In this document: positions 16,737 to 24,892 of the stretch, one piece after another
Layout of the letters: each line of letters opens with the position of its first letter
Position numbering within the stretch: position 1 is the stretch's first letter
Program-made: the position numbers and the translations under genes
Notes under the pieces: model-generated
What the model was told of the DNA's origin: nothing
Seen by the model: the letters and a program-made list of their open reading frames with translations, nothing else
Database searches by the model: none
Assembly: GCF_001005295.1 (NCBI RefSeq)
Contig: NZ_LBMK01000003.1
Coordinates: 136,579 to 200,578 of the forward strand
Direction of reading: 5' to 3'
DNA: 64,000 nt
Source: Streptomyces yangpuensis
GTDB lineage: Bacteria > Actinomycetota > Actinomycetes > Streptomycetales > Streptomycetaceae

Positions 16737-17785
16737 GCCTGATCTCCCTCGGCTATCGAAGCTCCCAGCTCGGCCAGCAGCTCGCTGCCGCAGCCCAGGT
16801 AGGCGTCCAGCTGGCGCCCCCACAGGAAGTGCCGGTGGACGGGGTGGTCCAGGTCGGCGCCCATGCCGCCGTGCAGATGCTGGCCCGCGTGCACGACCCG
16901 CTTGCCCGCCTCCGAGGCCCACCAGGCCGCCGTGAGCGCGTGCTCGTGCGCCGGGAGCCCCTGGTCGATGCGCCAGGCCGCCTCGTAGGTGGTCACGCGG
17001 ATCACCTCGGTGTCCATGTGGGCGTCGGCCGCGCGCAGCATGACCCCCTGGTTGGTGGAGAGCGGCCGGCCGAACTGCTCGCGGGTGGAGGTGTACTCCA
17101 CCGCGCGGGCGAGCGTGCCCGCGCAGACGCCCGCCTGGAGGCCGGCGAAGGCGGTGCGCGCCGCGGCGAGGGTGTGCTCGTAGGCGCCGGCGGAGCCGAT
17201 GCGTTCGGCGTCGGCCCCGCTCAGGGCCAGTCGGCCCGCGGACCAGGGGGCGGTGGTCTCGACGGGGGACGCCCGCACGCCGGGCGCGTCGGTCCGTACG
17301 AGCCAAAGGGCCTGGTCGGTGTCCGGGACCAGGACGTGCGTGGCGTCGCGCAGCCAGGGGACGGCGGGGACGGTGCCGGTGAGCCGGCCGCGTTCAGCAG
17401 TGGGCCGGCCGTGCTCGGCGGTGATCCGGCCGCGGGCCGGGAAGGCTCCGGTGGCCACCATCTCCCCGCTGCCGAGCGCGGGCAGCAGGCGGGCCCGCTG
17501 CTCCGGGCTGCCGTGGGCGGCCACGGGGAGGATTCCGTACACGCAGGTGGCGGCGTAGGGGACCTGGGCGGTGGTGCGGCCCTGCTCCTCCAGCAGCAGG
17601 ACCAGCCCGAGCAGGCCGATCTCCTCGACAGCTGCGGTCAGTCCGGCGGCGGTGAGTGCCTTCCACAGTTCGGCGTCGCTGCCGGTGCCGGTGGCGGCGA
17701 GGCGTTCGTGGGTGGCGAGGTCGGAGAAGATCCGGGCGGCGAGGCCGGCCGCGGCGGCCTGTTCCTCGGTGGGGTGGAAGTCCAT
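16733..17785 (-). CDS. Acyl-CoA dehydrogenase, ChsE1/FadE28-like subunit
   Basis: A 350-residue flavoprotein, slightly short for the family and divergent. It keeps an N-terminal helical domain (DFHPTEEQAAAAGLAARIF), a central beta region and the C-terminal helix signature EYTSTREQFGRPLSTNQGVML, followed by HLHGGMGADLDHPVHRHF. FAD-binding motifs in the middle domain are weak. Such divergent subunits form alpha2-beta2 heterotetramers with a more canonical partner, here the 18732-19883 product. ATG 17785 overlaps the upstream stop (TGATG). Confidence 0.82.
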   Translation of the reverse strand: MDFHPTEEQAAAAGLAARIFSDLATHERLAATGTGSDAELWKALTAAGLTAAVEEIGLLGLVLLLEEQGRTTAQVPYAATCVYGILPVAAHGSPEQRARLLPALGSGEMVATGAFPARGRITAEHGRPTAERGRLTGTVPAVPWLRDATHVLVPDTDQALWLVRTDAPGVRASPVETTAPWSAGRLALSGADAERIGSAGAYEHTLAAARTAFAGLQAGVCAGTLARAVEYTSTREQFGRPLSTNQGVMLRAADAHMDTEVIRVTTYEAAWRIDQGLPAHEHALTAAWWASEAGKRVVHAGQHLHGGMGADLDHPVHRHFLWGRQLDAYLGCGSELLAELGASIAEGDQA

Positions 17786-18735
17786 CAGCCCTCGCTCCCG
17801 CGGAAGACGGGGAGTTCGAGGTCGTCGTCGACACGCTGGAACTCCAGTCGGACGGGCATGCCGATGCGCACCTTGTCGTACGGGACACCGGTGATGTTGC
17901 TGATCATGCGGACCCCTTCGGCGAGCTCGACCAGCGCGACGGCGTACGGCGGATCGAAGGCCGGGAACGGCGGGTGGTGCATGACGACGTAGCTGAACAC
18001 GGTGCCGTCGCCGCAGGCTTCGACCGTGTCCCAGTCGGGGCTCGCGCAGGTGTTGCAGCCGGGAAGCCAGGGGAAGCGGAGGGTGGCGCAGGAGGTGCAT
18101 CGCTGGATCAGCAGCCGGTGGTCCCGCACCCCGTCCCAGAAGCCCTGGTTGTCGCGGTTGACCACGGGGCGGGGGCGTTGCACCCCGGTCTTCCTCCCAA
18201 CGGGTTCGGCTTGCTTCGCCGGCCGTCGTGCGGGGGCGTACTTGAGGATCCGGAAGCGGTGCGTGCCGACGGACTCTCCGCCCGCCCGGACGTCCATGCG
18301 GGTCGTCACGAAGTGACCGGTGCCCAGCTTGGTCGTCTTGCGCGGTGACACGGACTCGATGACGGCGTCGAAGGTGATCGTGTCGCCGGGGCGCAGCGGA
18401 CGGAGGTATTCCTGCTCGCAGTCGGTGGCGACCACGGAGGTGAAGCCGGCGCCGTCGAGGAGGGCGAAGAGCTCGTCCTGGGCGGACGTGCGGTCGGAGT
18501 GGCCGGAGAGCCCGCCCATGGTCCAGGCCTGCAGCATGGTGGGGGGAGCGATGGCGTCCGGTCCGGTGTAGGCGGGGTTGGTGTCGCCCATCGCCTCGCA
18601 CCAGTGTCGGATCATCGGCTCGTTGACCGCGTCCTTGCCGTGGCCGGCGACGGCGGCCGGCTGTCCCTCGAAGGCCGCCAGCAGTGTGTGGAACCGGGCC
18701 GCCTCCTCGGCGGCACCGGTCGCGTCCGCCGTCAT
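17785..18735 (-). CDS. Bifunctional MaoC-like / DUF35 OB-fold protein, ChsH2-type
   Basis: 316 residues in two parts. Residues about 10-170 are a MaoC-like hot-dog domain (MIRHWCEAMGDTNPAYTG, then APPTMLQAWTMGG). Residues about 190-316 are a DUF35 unit with a rubredoxin-like zinc knuckle (CTSCATLRFPWLPGCNTC, four Cys) and an OB fold (GDGTVFSYVVMHHPPFPAF). This is the ChsH2 architecture; the DUF35 part docks the Ltp2 aldolase and links hydration to C-C cleavage. The gene lies between the two dehydrogenases, overlapping both neighbours (ATGA at 18732-18735, TGATG at 17785). Confidence 0.88.
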   Translation of the reverse strand: MTADATGAAEEAARFHTLLAAFEGQPAAVAGHGKDAVNEPMIRHWCEAMGDTNPAYTGPDAIAPPTMLQAWTMGGLSGHSDRTSAQDELFALLDGAGFTSVVATDCEQEYLRPLRPGDTITFDAVIESVSPRKTTKLGTGHFVTTRMDVRAGGESVGTHRFRILKYAPARRPAKQAEPVGRKTGVQRPRPVVNRDNQGFWDGVRDHRLLIQRCTSCATLRFPWLPGCNTCASPDWDTVEACGDGTVFSYVVMHHPPFPAFDPPYAVALVELAEGVRMISNITGVPYDKVRIGMPVRLEFQRVDDDLELPVFRGSEG

Positions 18736-19883
18736 CGCTTCCTCCCCTTCATGCCGAGCCGCATCATGGCGACGATCTCCCGCTGGACCTCGCTCACCCC
18801 GCCGCCGAAGGTGTTGATCTGGGCGGCCCGGTTCATCCGCTCGAGTTCTCCGCCCGCGAAGGCCTCGGGACCGCGTACGAGCGCCTCCTCGCCCACCACC
18901 TCCTGGCACATCCGGTACACCTCGACGGTGGACTCGGTGCCGAGGAACTTCACACCGCTGGCGTCGCCGGGGGCCAGGCTGCCGCTGCCCACGTCCTGGA
19001 CGAGACGCCAGTTGAGGAGGCGTACGGCGGCCAGCCGGGCGTGGGCCTCCGCGAGCCGGGACCGCACCCAGGGCAGGTCGGCGGGCCGCTCCCCGGTGGC
19101 CGGGTCGGGGGTGCGGGCGTACCGGAGGGCACGCTCGTAGAAATCCTCGGCCTGCATGCCGATCGCGGCGAGGGCCACGCGCTCGTGGTTGAGCTGGTTG
19201 GTGATCAGCCCCCAGCCGCCGTGTTCGGGGCCGACGAGGTTCCCGGCCGGCACGCGGACGGAGTCGTAGTACGTCGCCGTGGTCGTGAGCCCGCCGACGG
19301 TGTCGATCGGGGTCCACGAGAAGCCGGGGCCGTCGGTGGGCACGAGGATGATCGAGATGCCCTTGTGCTTGGGGGCCCGGGGGTCGGTGCGGCAGGCGAG
19401 CCAGATCCAGTCCGCGTTCTGGGCGTTGGAGGTGAAGATCTTCTGTCCGTCGATCAGCCAGTCGGCGCCGTCGCGGACAGCCCGGGTGCGCAGTGCGGCG
19501 AGGTCGGTGCCGGCCTCGGGCTCGGAGTAGCCGATGGCGAAGACAATCTCACCCGCGAGGATCCGGGGGAGGAAGTAGTCCTTCTGTTCCTCGGTCCCGT
19601 ACTTCATCAGGGTCGGGCCGACGGTGTTCAGCGTGACCATGGAGACAGGAGCGCTCGCGCGGTACGCCTCGTCGAAGAAGACGAACTGCTCGTCCGCTCC
19701 GCGGCCCTGCCCGCCGTACTCGACGGGCCAGCCGAGGCCGAGCAGCCCGTCGGCGCCGATGCGGCGGAGCAGTGCCCGCTGGCTGGCGGGGTCGTCGGGG
19801 ACCCCGTCGGGCAGGAGTTCCCTGAAGTACGCGCGCAGTTCGGCACGGAGCCGCAACTGGCCTTCGGTCGGGGCGAGGTGCAC
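18732..19883 (-). CDS. Acyl-CoA dehydrogenase, ChsE2/FadE29-like subunit
   Basis: A 383-residue flavin-dependent dehydrogenase that strongly resembles mycobacterial FadE29. Matching blocks include GWPVEYGG, FAIGYSEPEAGTDLAALRT, DWIWLACRTDPRAPKHKG, and INTFGGGVSEVQREIVA near the C-terminus. It would supply the FAD/substrate-binding features its partner lacks. GTG 19883 (product begins VHLAPTEGQ) has GGGAGG 8 bp upstream; the longer open frame to 20147 has no family similarity. It is the first gene of the operon, and a small palindrome lies 37-51 bp upstream of its start. Confidence 0.9.
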   Translation of the reverse strand: MHLAPTEGQLRLRAELRAYFRELLPDGVPDDPASQRALLRRIGADGLLGLGWPVEYGGQGRGADEQFVFFDEAYRASAPVSMVTLNTVGPTLMKYGTEEQKDYFLPRILAGEIVFAIGYSEPEAGTDLAALRTRAVRDGADWLIDGQKIFTSNAQNADWIWLACRTDPRAPKHKGISIILVPTDGPGFSWTPIDTVGGLTTTATYYDSVRVPAGNLVGPEHGGWGLITNQLNHERVALAAIGMQAEDFYERALRYARTPDPATGERPADLPWVRSRLAEAHARLAAVRLLNWRLVQDVGSGSLAPGDASGVKFLGTESTVEVYRMCQEVVGEEALVRGPEAFAGGELERMNRAAQINTFGGGVSEVQREIVAMMRLGMKGRKR

Positions 19884-20283
19884 GGCGCAGGCCTCCCGGC
19901 ATCCACATCGTCGAGGTACCTGACTGTCCGTCAGATCTGCCCGCGGTGTCAAGGTCGGGAAGGGCCGGGGCATGCGCGAGGGCGCCCGCGCTACCGGACC
20001 CCAGCCGGTCCGGTCGCAGAAGCGTTCCGCCAGACCGCCGCTTGCGGACATGCCGAAAAGGGCCGCGCCGTCCGGGAACCCCACCGTCTCCCGGGCCTGC
20101 GGCCCTGCCATGCCAGGCTTCACGCCCCTGCACGCTCCCCGGCGCAACGCCGGGGTGGTCCATCCGTGCCCCGCTGCCGGGGCACCACGCGGCGCGATCC
20201 GCGGTCACGACCGGACCGGGCTCCAGCGCCTGCGTACGTCGCTGCTTCTGCGTTCCTGCTTCGTCCGGACCGCCCGTACAGGA
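19884..20283. promoter_or_regulatory. Promoter region of the igr-like operon, with a small palindrome
   Basis: A 400-bp stretch with no convincing gene. At 19920-19934 it carries CTGAC-TGTCC-GTCAG, a 5-bp inverted repeat with 5-bp spacer, 37-51 bp upstream of the first gene. It is a candidate TetR-type operator, but no regulator gene is adjacent. The rest (19940-20283) shows nothing beyond ordinary GC-rich sequence. Confidence 0.45.
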
Positions 20284-20706
20284 CTACGCGGCAAGGGCCA
20301 GCGCCTCACGGGCGGCACCTGCTGTACCCATGGCACGTGCGGCGCGGAGGGCACGGGGGGCGGCTACCGCGGGAGGCGTCAGGGTGCGGGCAGCGGTTCC
20401 CGGCGCGGCGCCCATGGCTGCGGCGGTGGTCGAGCGCCGGACACCGGGGGTCTTGCCGTGGGCCTCGGCCCGGATGCGCTGCTTCAGGGTCGGCGGCAGC
20501 GAACCGCCCCGCATCATCTGCCGCCAGCTCCGCGGGGCCGAGACGGCCGGCCGGCGAACCGGGGTGGCGACGGTGGCCGCGGAGCCGCCGGCGGTGGAGG
20601 CGGCGGCCGGGGCCGCCTTGCCACCGAAGCCGAGGGCGGAGAGGACCGCCACGAGGGCGGCGAGGACGGAGGTCCAGATCGACGTGCGGGCGGTGCGGTG
20701 AGCCAT
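20284..20706 (-). CDS. Small secreted or membrane-anchored hypothetical protein
   Basis: 140 residues. A basic N-terminus (MAHRTARTSIWTS) precedes a hydrophobic segment (about 12-30), consistent with a signal peptide or anchor. The rest is Ala/Arg/Pro-rich with the most structured part around SWRQMMRGGSLPPTLKQRIRAEAHGKTP (residues about 65-92). No function is recognised. The start is ATG 20706; a 379-bp non-coding stretch separates it from the divergent gene at 21086. Confidence 0.6.
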   Translation of the reverse strand: MAHRTARTSIWTSVLAALVAVLSALGFGGKAAPAAASTAGGSAATVATPVRRPAVSAPRSWRQMMRGGSLPPTLKQRIRAEAHGKTPGVRRSTTAAAMGAAPGTAARTLTPPAVAAPRALRAARAMGTAGAAREALALAA

Positions 20707-21085
20707 GACGGAGTGCCTCGATTCGCGATGTTCGGACGGGCGGATCTGAATACATTCGTCATGATGTGGGGGCAACCGCACTGCGCTCATCACACGCGCC
20801 GATCTTCTGACAAACACCACTCGGAAGGCCCAATACGGTCTTTCGTCCCGTCTCCCGGCCCCTGTCGGCCGGGCTTCGGGGCCGCCCGGCACCGGGCCCG
20901 GCCCGGGGTCACGGCCCCGCACACCGCCGGCCGACCGGCAACCCGAGAATCCCACCGCACGCCCTGCTCCGACCAGGTACGCACGGCCGAGCAGGATGAG
21001 TAGGCGTACTCAGGTGGCGGTCCTCGGCAGCTTCGAGACTGGGCGCAGGCCGAACGAAGCGGAACGGAACGGAACGGGGAACGTC
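20707..21085. other. Divergent intergenic region
   Basis: 379 bp between two divergent genes. The part next to the minus-strand gene (about 20740-20850) is comparatively A/T-rich and probably holds its promoter. No tRNA, strong hairpin or repeat was seen. Confidence 0.4.
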
Positions 21086-21544
21086 ATGGTGCGGCGCTGG
21101 TCGAAGCCTCAGATGTGGGTGCCCGGTGCCTACCTGGCCCTGGTGGTCGCGATGCTGGTCTACGTCGCGGTCGGCAGCCGGACGGGCGACATCGGGTTCT
21201 TCGGAGTCTGGCCGATCCTGGCCACCGCGCCGGTCAGCCTCCTTCTGCTGAGCACGATCGGACCCGCCGCGGACGCCCTGGCCGAGTCGGCCCCGGACAT
21301 GGGGCCCACCTACGAAGGCTCGCAGCCGCCGCCCGAGCCGCTGCCCACGCAGTTCCCGCCGGAGGCCGCCCCGCACCCCTCGGACTGGGCACCGGACACA
21401 TCCCTCGACACCAAGCTCGACATGGGGGCCGAATTCGGTTTCTACGGTGCGGTCCTGTTCAGCGCCCTGGTCAACGCCGCGGCGATCTGGGCCCTGCTCC
21501 GCTACGTCGCGCGTCGGCGTGACGCCATGAGTACGCAGCTCTAG
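21086..21544 (+). CDS. Conserved-type integral membrane protein, three predicted helices
   Basis: 152 residues. Hydrophobic helices lie at about 13-30 (AYLALVVAMLVYVAV), 38-60 (VWPILATAPVSLLLLST) and 122-142 (FYGAVLFSALVNAAAIWALL). Between the second and third is a Pro/Glu-rich loop of about 60 residues, probably extracytoplasmic. A GGGGAAC ribosome site precedes ATG 21086. The function is unknown. It is the last chromosomal gene before the second element. Confidence 0.7.
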   Translation: MVRRWSKPQMWVPGAYLALVVAMLVYVAVGSRTGDIGFFGVWPILATAPVSLLLLSTIGPAADALAESAPDMGPTYEGSQPPPEPLPTQFPPEAAPHPSDWAPDTSLDTKLDMGAEFGFYGAVLFSALVNAAAIWALLRYVARRRDAMSTQL

Positions 21545-21630
21545 CGCCGTGAACCTGGCCCAGAGATGGCCCATACGCGCTGGTCCACAGCGGGATGCGG
21601 GTGCATCGAGGTGAGACGGGATGAAGAGAG

Positions 21631-21661
21631 AGGGCGGGTACCCGGTTCGGGTACCCGCCCT
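21631..21661. terminator. Stranded hairpin, probably the former terminator of tRNA-Ser(TGA)
   Basis: A perfect 14-bp inverted repeat (AGGGCGGGTACCCG at 21631-21644, complement at 21648-21661) lies 26 bp beyond the tRNA-Ser 3' fragment, the position a tRNA terminator occupies before element insertion. Confidence 0.65.
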
Positions 21662-21686
21662 GTGACCTGCTACTTCTCTGACCTGG

Positions 21687-21742
21687 CGGTGGGTGTGGGA
21701 TTTGAACCCACGGTGACATCGCTGCCACGACGGTTTTCAAGA
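21687..21742 (-). repeat. Left attachment site: 3' half of tRNA-Ser(TGA)
   Basis: On the minus strand this 56-bp segment matches the intact tRNA-Ser(TGA) at 29643 from the anticodon loop to the discriminator base. The 31 bp at the acceptor/T-arm end are identical and so are the 19 bp around the anticodon; two single-base insertions in the variable arm separate them. The 5' half of the tRNA is absent. This is the displaced 3' fragment expected after integration into a tRNA gene. Confidence 0.88.
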
Positions 21743-21818
21743 GAGTGCTGCGAGCAGCGTCTTCGTCGTGCATGACCTGCACGTTCCCCCACCGCCGGGT
21801 CACTCACCGCCGCTGGCG

Positions 21819-21836
21819 GTCCACACCTGGTCCACT
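21819..21836 (+). repeat. 18-bp direct repeat, left copy (candidate integrase arm site)
   Basis: GGTCCACACCTGGTCCAC is identical to 29512-29529 in the same orientation. It contains two copies of GGTCCAC 11 bp apart. Repeats just inside both ends of an integrated element are the expected position for integrase arm-binding sites. Confidence 0.7.
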
Positions 21837-21864
21837 AGCCCATCAGATACCGCTGGGCAGGTAC

Positions 21865-22089
21865 TCAGACAGGGCGAGCGTCTGGGTGATCCAGCGCGCA
21901 GGCACCTTGGCAGGAGTGAACCTCCGGTGCTGGTGGCGGGTCTCCTCGCCACGCGCGTTGCGCAGCACGCCAAGAGTCGAAGACTCCAGGCAATTGATCA
22001 AGCAAGCCCTTGGCAGCGAATAATGCCACGCTCGCCACGCCCGAGCCGGCCAGAACCCAGAGCGTGATGGTCACATCCACTGGTTCCAT
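21865..22089 (-). CDS. Small hypothetical membrane protein in element 2
   Basis: 74 residues from ATG 22089, which has a good GAGAGGAG ribosome site. Residues 5-30 (VDVTITLWVLAGSGVASVAL) form one transmembrane helix, followed by an amphipathic GLLDQLPGVFDSWRAAQRAW segment and a tail with one Cys pair (HSCQGACALDH). No function is known. It is divergent from the 22308 gene, and the intervening 218 bp carry repeated GGACAG motifs. Confidence 0.5.
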   Translation of the reverse strand: MEPVDVTITLWVLAGSGVASVALFAAKGLLDQLPGVFDSWRAAQRAWRGDPPPAPEVHSCQGACALDHPDARPV

Positions 22090-22144
22090 GCTCCTCTCAC
22101 CGTCTGACAACGCGTCCGTTGATGGGGACGCGCTCCAAGGGAAG

Positions 22145-22273
22145 CTGTCCGTCGGAGCTGTCCACCAGTGCCTCGGACGTTCCTGCTGAACTCCGGACAG
22201 TCGGCTCACCGCGCCCTAGTCTGAACGGAACTGAGCTGGACAGTTGTGGCCGATGCTGGACGACTCTGGACAG
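22145..22273. promoter_or_regulatory. Divergent promoter region with repeated CTGTCC/GGACAG motifs
   Basis: The hexamer GGACAG or its complement appears at 22145, 22158, 22195, 22238 and 22268, with a near copy at 22258. The last three begin CTGGAC and are spaced 20 and 10 bp, so they would face the same side of the helix. This is a plausible operator for the helix-turn-helix protein encoded immediately downstream; binding is not shown. Confidence 0.4.
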
Positions 22274-22307
22274 GCGGCGGCAACGAACCATGAGACGGGG
22301 CGGGGCG

Positions 22308-23441
22308 ATGGCTGATGACTCCCTGGCGAAACAGCTGGGTCGCTTGCGTGTTCGAGCTGGAAACCCGTCGCTGCGAGACCTGGAGAAGCTCACTGATCGC
22401 CAAGGCAGAAGGATGAGCCGGGCCTCTATCCAGGATAAGTTCGCCGGAACTAGTGCACTGAAAATGGTCCAGGTGCTGGCTCTGGTTCGAGCGTGCGCCG
22501 ACTACGCGCATTCGATCGGCGCTCCGCTTCCGTCTGAAGATACCGACGAGCAAGTTTGGCAAGAAAAGGCAGCACACCCCACTGCGCCCAAAAATCGGCA
22601 TGCCGTTGAACCGTCACACGAGATGACTCCCAAGGAATCCCAGGATCAGAAGACCGGCGACCCCTCTGATCTAGAGGCGCTAATCCCGCCCCTCGTCAAC
22701 GCTGGCATGGACGATATTGCAAATCTCGCAAGACAGGGGGCAGGTCAACCCCTAGAAACATGGCTGCCAACTGTCGTTGTTGCACTCGGACACGCACATA
22801 TGGATTACCAAGGTTATCTCAACTTGGCCGCCCATGCACCACCCGGCCAGATAGTGAAAATCCTCGAATCAATAGCCGAGGACGGTCCCGAAAATATCGG
22901 CAACCGATACTTCCAAACTTGCCTGCTGACTCAGCAGCCCTCAGAGATACCCAAGCTCCTGGTCGCACTTCGTCGGGCCGAAGGGGAGCTGAGCCTCTGG
23001 TACGCGCACAATTTCGTTGACGCCATTCTCGGCAGAGGCGACTGGCTAGGGGGCACCAGGCCAGATCTGGCCGACGTCCTGCGAACGCTGCGTGCGGCCA
23101 CACTGAAGGATGATGCCGATAAACTCGCAGAGAATATCGGATTGCATGCATGGCCCAGAATAACATTGGCGACTGCCGGAGCTATTCCTGAAGCCTTCCT
23201 TGGGGATCGAGAGCTTATCCTGCATGCAGGATCACAGGGTGGACCGCATCGACTCTTGAGGTTGATCGACTGCCTGAAAACAGAGCAGATTCCGGGAATC
23301 GAATCGAACGCGACGCTGGAGTATCTACTGGCAGCGGTACCCAAGGGCAAGCATGCGGATTTCTCTCGCATGCTGGACGACGCCGGAATGCAGTCCGAGG
23401 CTCAAAGATTGCTGGAACTGGAAACAGAAATTCCATTCTGA
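22308..23441 (+). CDS. Helix-turn-helix-type hypothetical regulator of element 2
   Basis: 377 residues. The first 75 (LAKQLGRLRVRAGNPSLRDLEKLT, then RRMSRASIQDKFAG and MVQVLALVRACADYA) match the N-terminal DNA-binding-like module found on many Streptomyces proteins of unknown role. A hydrophilic linker (about 80-125) leads to a helical C-terminal region ending LLELETEIPF that resembles no family I know. A/T-ending codons are frequent, which points to transfer from a lower-GC source. ATG 22308 is adopted; ATG 22290 in the same frame is an alternative. Confidence 0.55.
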   Translation: MADDSLAKQLGRLRVRAGNPSLRDLEKLTDRQGRRMSRASIQDKFAGTSALKMVQVLALVRACADYAHSIGAPLPSEDTDEQVWQEKAAHPTAPKNRHAVEPSHEMTPKESQDQKTGDPSDLEALIPPLVNAGMDDIANLARQGAGQPLETWLPTVVVALGHAHMDYQGYLNLAAHAPPGQIVKILESIAEDGPENIGNRYFQTCLLTQQPSEIPKLLVALRRAEGELSLWYAHNFVDAILGRGDWLGGTRPDLADVLRTLRAATLKDDADKLAENIGLHAWPRITLATAGAIPEAFLGDRELILHAGSQGGPHRLLRLIDCLKTEQIPGIESNATLEYLLAAVPKGKHADFSRMLDDAGMQSEAQRLLELETEIPF

Positions 23442-23470
23442 CACTCTGACAACTGCAACATACACAGAAA

Positions 23471-23506
23471 GCACACCCCCGGCCCATATCAGACTCGGGG
23501 GCGTGC
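23471..23506. terminator. Bidirectional hairpin between convergent genes
   Basis: Eleven-base arms (23471-23481 and 23496-23506, one mismatch) lie 29 bp after the plus-strand stop and 51 bp before the minus-strand stop. Confidence 0.55.
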
Positions 23507-23557
23507 ACGCGTAGGTCAATTAGCGGGTGCTCTTCCCCCACCCACATCTAGCGGTGA

Positions 23558-23923
23558 TCAGCTGCATGCCTTCTCGATGGCCTCGAAGATGTCGGCGTCC
23601 GTCTCCTGCTGCCAGGACGGCAGGTCAGGCCAGTCCGCCACGTAGCCCGGCTTCGGCTCCTCGAAGTGCTTGAACATCTGTGCCGTCCAGCACGTCGCGA
23701 CGAACCGACTCTTCTGCTCGCGGGACAACCTCGACGTGTGGCCACCGCTGATCTCGATGAACTGCCGGACCTGGTCGTAGACCGAGCCTGCGGCCTCGCG
23801 CTCCCACTGCGGGGTGTCTTCCCACGGGATGACGTAGCCGGCCTTCGGCTCCCCGGGGAAGTGCTGGTGCACTCCCGCGATCCAGGTTTCCCGGAACAGT
23901 CGTGCGCCTTCGGTCTGCGACAT
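23558..23923 (-). CDS. Hypothetical protein with an internal duplication
   Basis: 121 residues built from two related halves of about 55 residues. Each has an aromatic helix (TWIAGVHQHFPGEPKAGYV and CWTAQMFKHFEEPKPGYV), then W-(E/P)-D-(T/L)-P-x-W-x-x-E. This suggests a duplicated small helical domain. No signal peptide or membrane segment is present. It sits 14 bp after the truncated regulator on the same strand, so it was probably co-transcribed with it. Streptomyces regulator/small-protein pairs of this sort are common, but the function is unknown. Confidence 0.65.
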   Translation of the reverse strand: MSQTEGARLFRETWIAGVHQHFPGEPKAGYVIPWEDTPQWEREAAGSVYDQVRQFIEISGGHTSRLSREQKSRFVATCWTAQMFKHFEEPKPGYVADWPDLPSWQQETDADIFEAIEKACS

Positions 23924-23937
23924 GCCTACCCCTCTCG

Positions 23938-24892
23938 TCACGGCGTGCTCAGCGTGGCGATCTCCGCCCCCAGATCCGCTACGCGGTGGTCGCGGCTCAA
24001 GGGACCGAACTCGTCGCACAGGGCTTGGAGTCTACGGGCGACGTACCCGGATGCTGAGGCTCGGGCCAGGCTGACGGCCTCCCGCCCGTACGCAAGAACC
24101 TGGTCGGGATCACGCCGCTTCGCTCCGATGGCGGCCAGGCTGGTCAGCACTGCGCCCCGGCGCCTATACGACTGCCCCGAGGCGAGGGCCGTCTGGGCCA
24201 ATGCGGCCTTCAAGGTCGCCTCCGCCAGGTCCAAGCGGCCGAGCTGCACGTACCGTGCTCCGCGTTCCTCGGCCAAGCGGGTGCCGTCGAAGCGGAGCCA
24301 TCCGCCGTTCGTGCTCTCCGCGGTGAGGTCCCTGACCTTCTCGGCCTGGTCCAGCGCGCGTTCGCACGCTGTGAGGTCCCCAAGGCCGGCGTACGCCTCC
24401 GCTTGGACCGACGCGACCCAATGCCGCGTCGAAAGGTCGTTGTCCCCTCGACCGGCCAGCCGTTCGGCCACACCCAGCATCTGCGCCGCCTGGCGGTAGC
24501 GCTGCTCGGACATGTCCACGTAGGCGTGGCGTACGAGGGCGCAGGCCCACAGGTCGTACGCGCCCGCGTCCTTGCTGACCGAGGCCGCGAGCGAGTACGA
24601 GGCTGCGGCGTCGGTGTACCGGTTCCCGTCGAAGGCGACTTCGCCGGCCATCTGGAAGAGGTCGGCCGCTGCGCTCAGGAGGGGGCGGGAGCTGCCTCGG
24701 CTGGCGGCCAGTGCTTCGTTCAGGGTCGTCAGCTGGTCACGGATGACGGGGTAGACCGAGCCTTTCGAACGCGCCAGTTGGTAGACCTGCCACAGGTGGC
24801 TGTTCATCCGCTCGAAGTCGGCGGGCATCCCCCTCAGCACCCCATCGGTGAGGGCCTCGGCCTCGCCGACCGGTAGGGCCGTCAGGGCCCCG
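23938..24892 (-). pseudogene. N-terminally truncated TPR-type transcriptional regulator
   Basis: About 318 codons survive. The helical repeats (AADLFQMAGEVAFDGNRYTDAAASYSLAASVSKDAGAYD, then LGVAERLAGRGDNDLSTRHW) are the tetratricopeptide-like ligand-sensing part of Streptomyces Xre-type regulators. The N-terminal helix-turn-helix expected ahead of it is missing: upstream of about 24895 the minus-strand frame becomes Arg/Ala-rich shadow of the opposite-strand rep fragment. The open frame to ATG 25020 is therefore an accidental extension. DNA binding is presumably lost. Confidence 0.7.
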
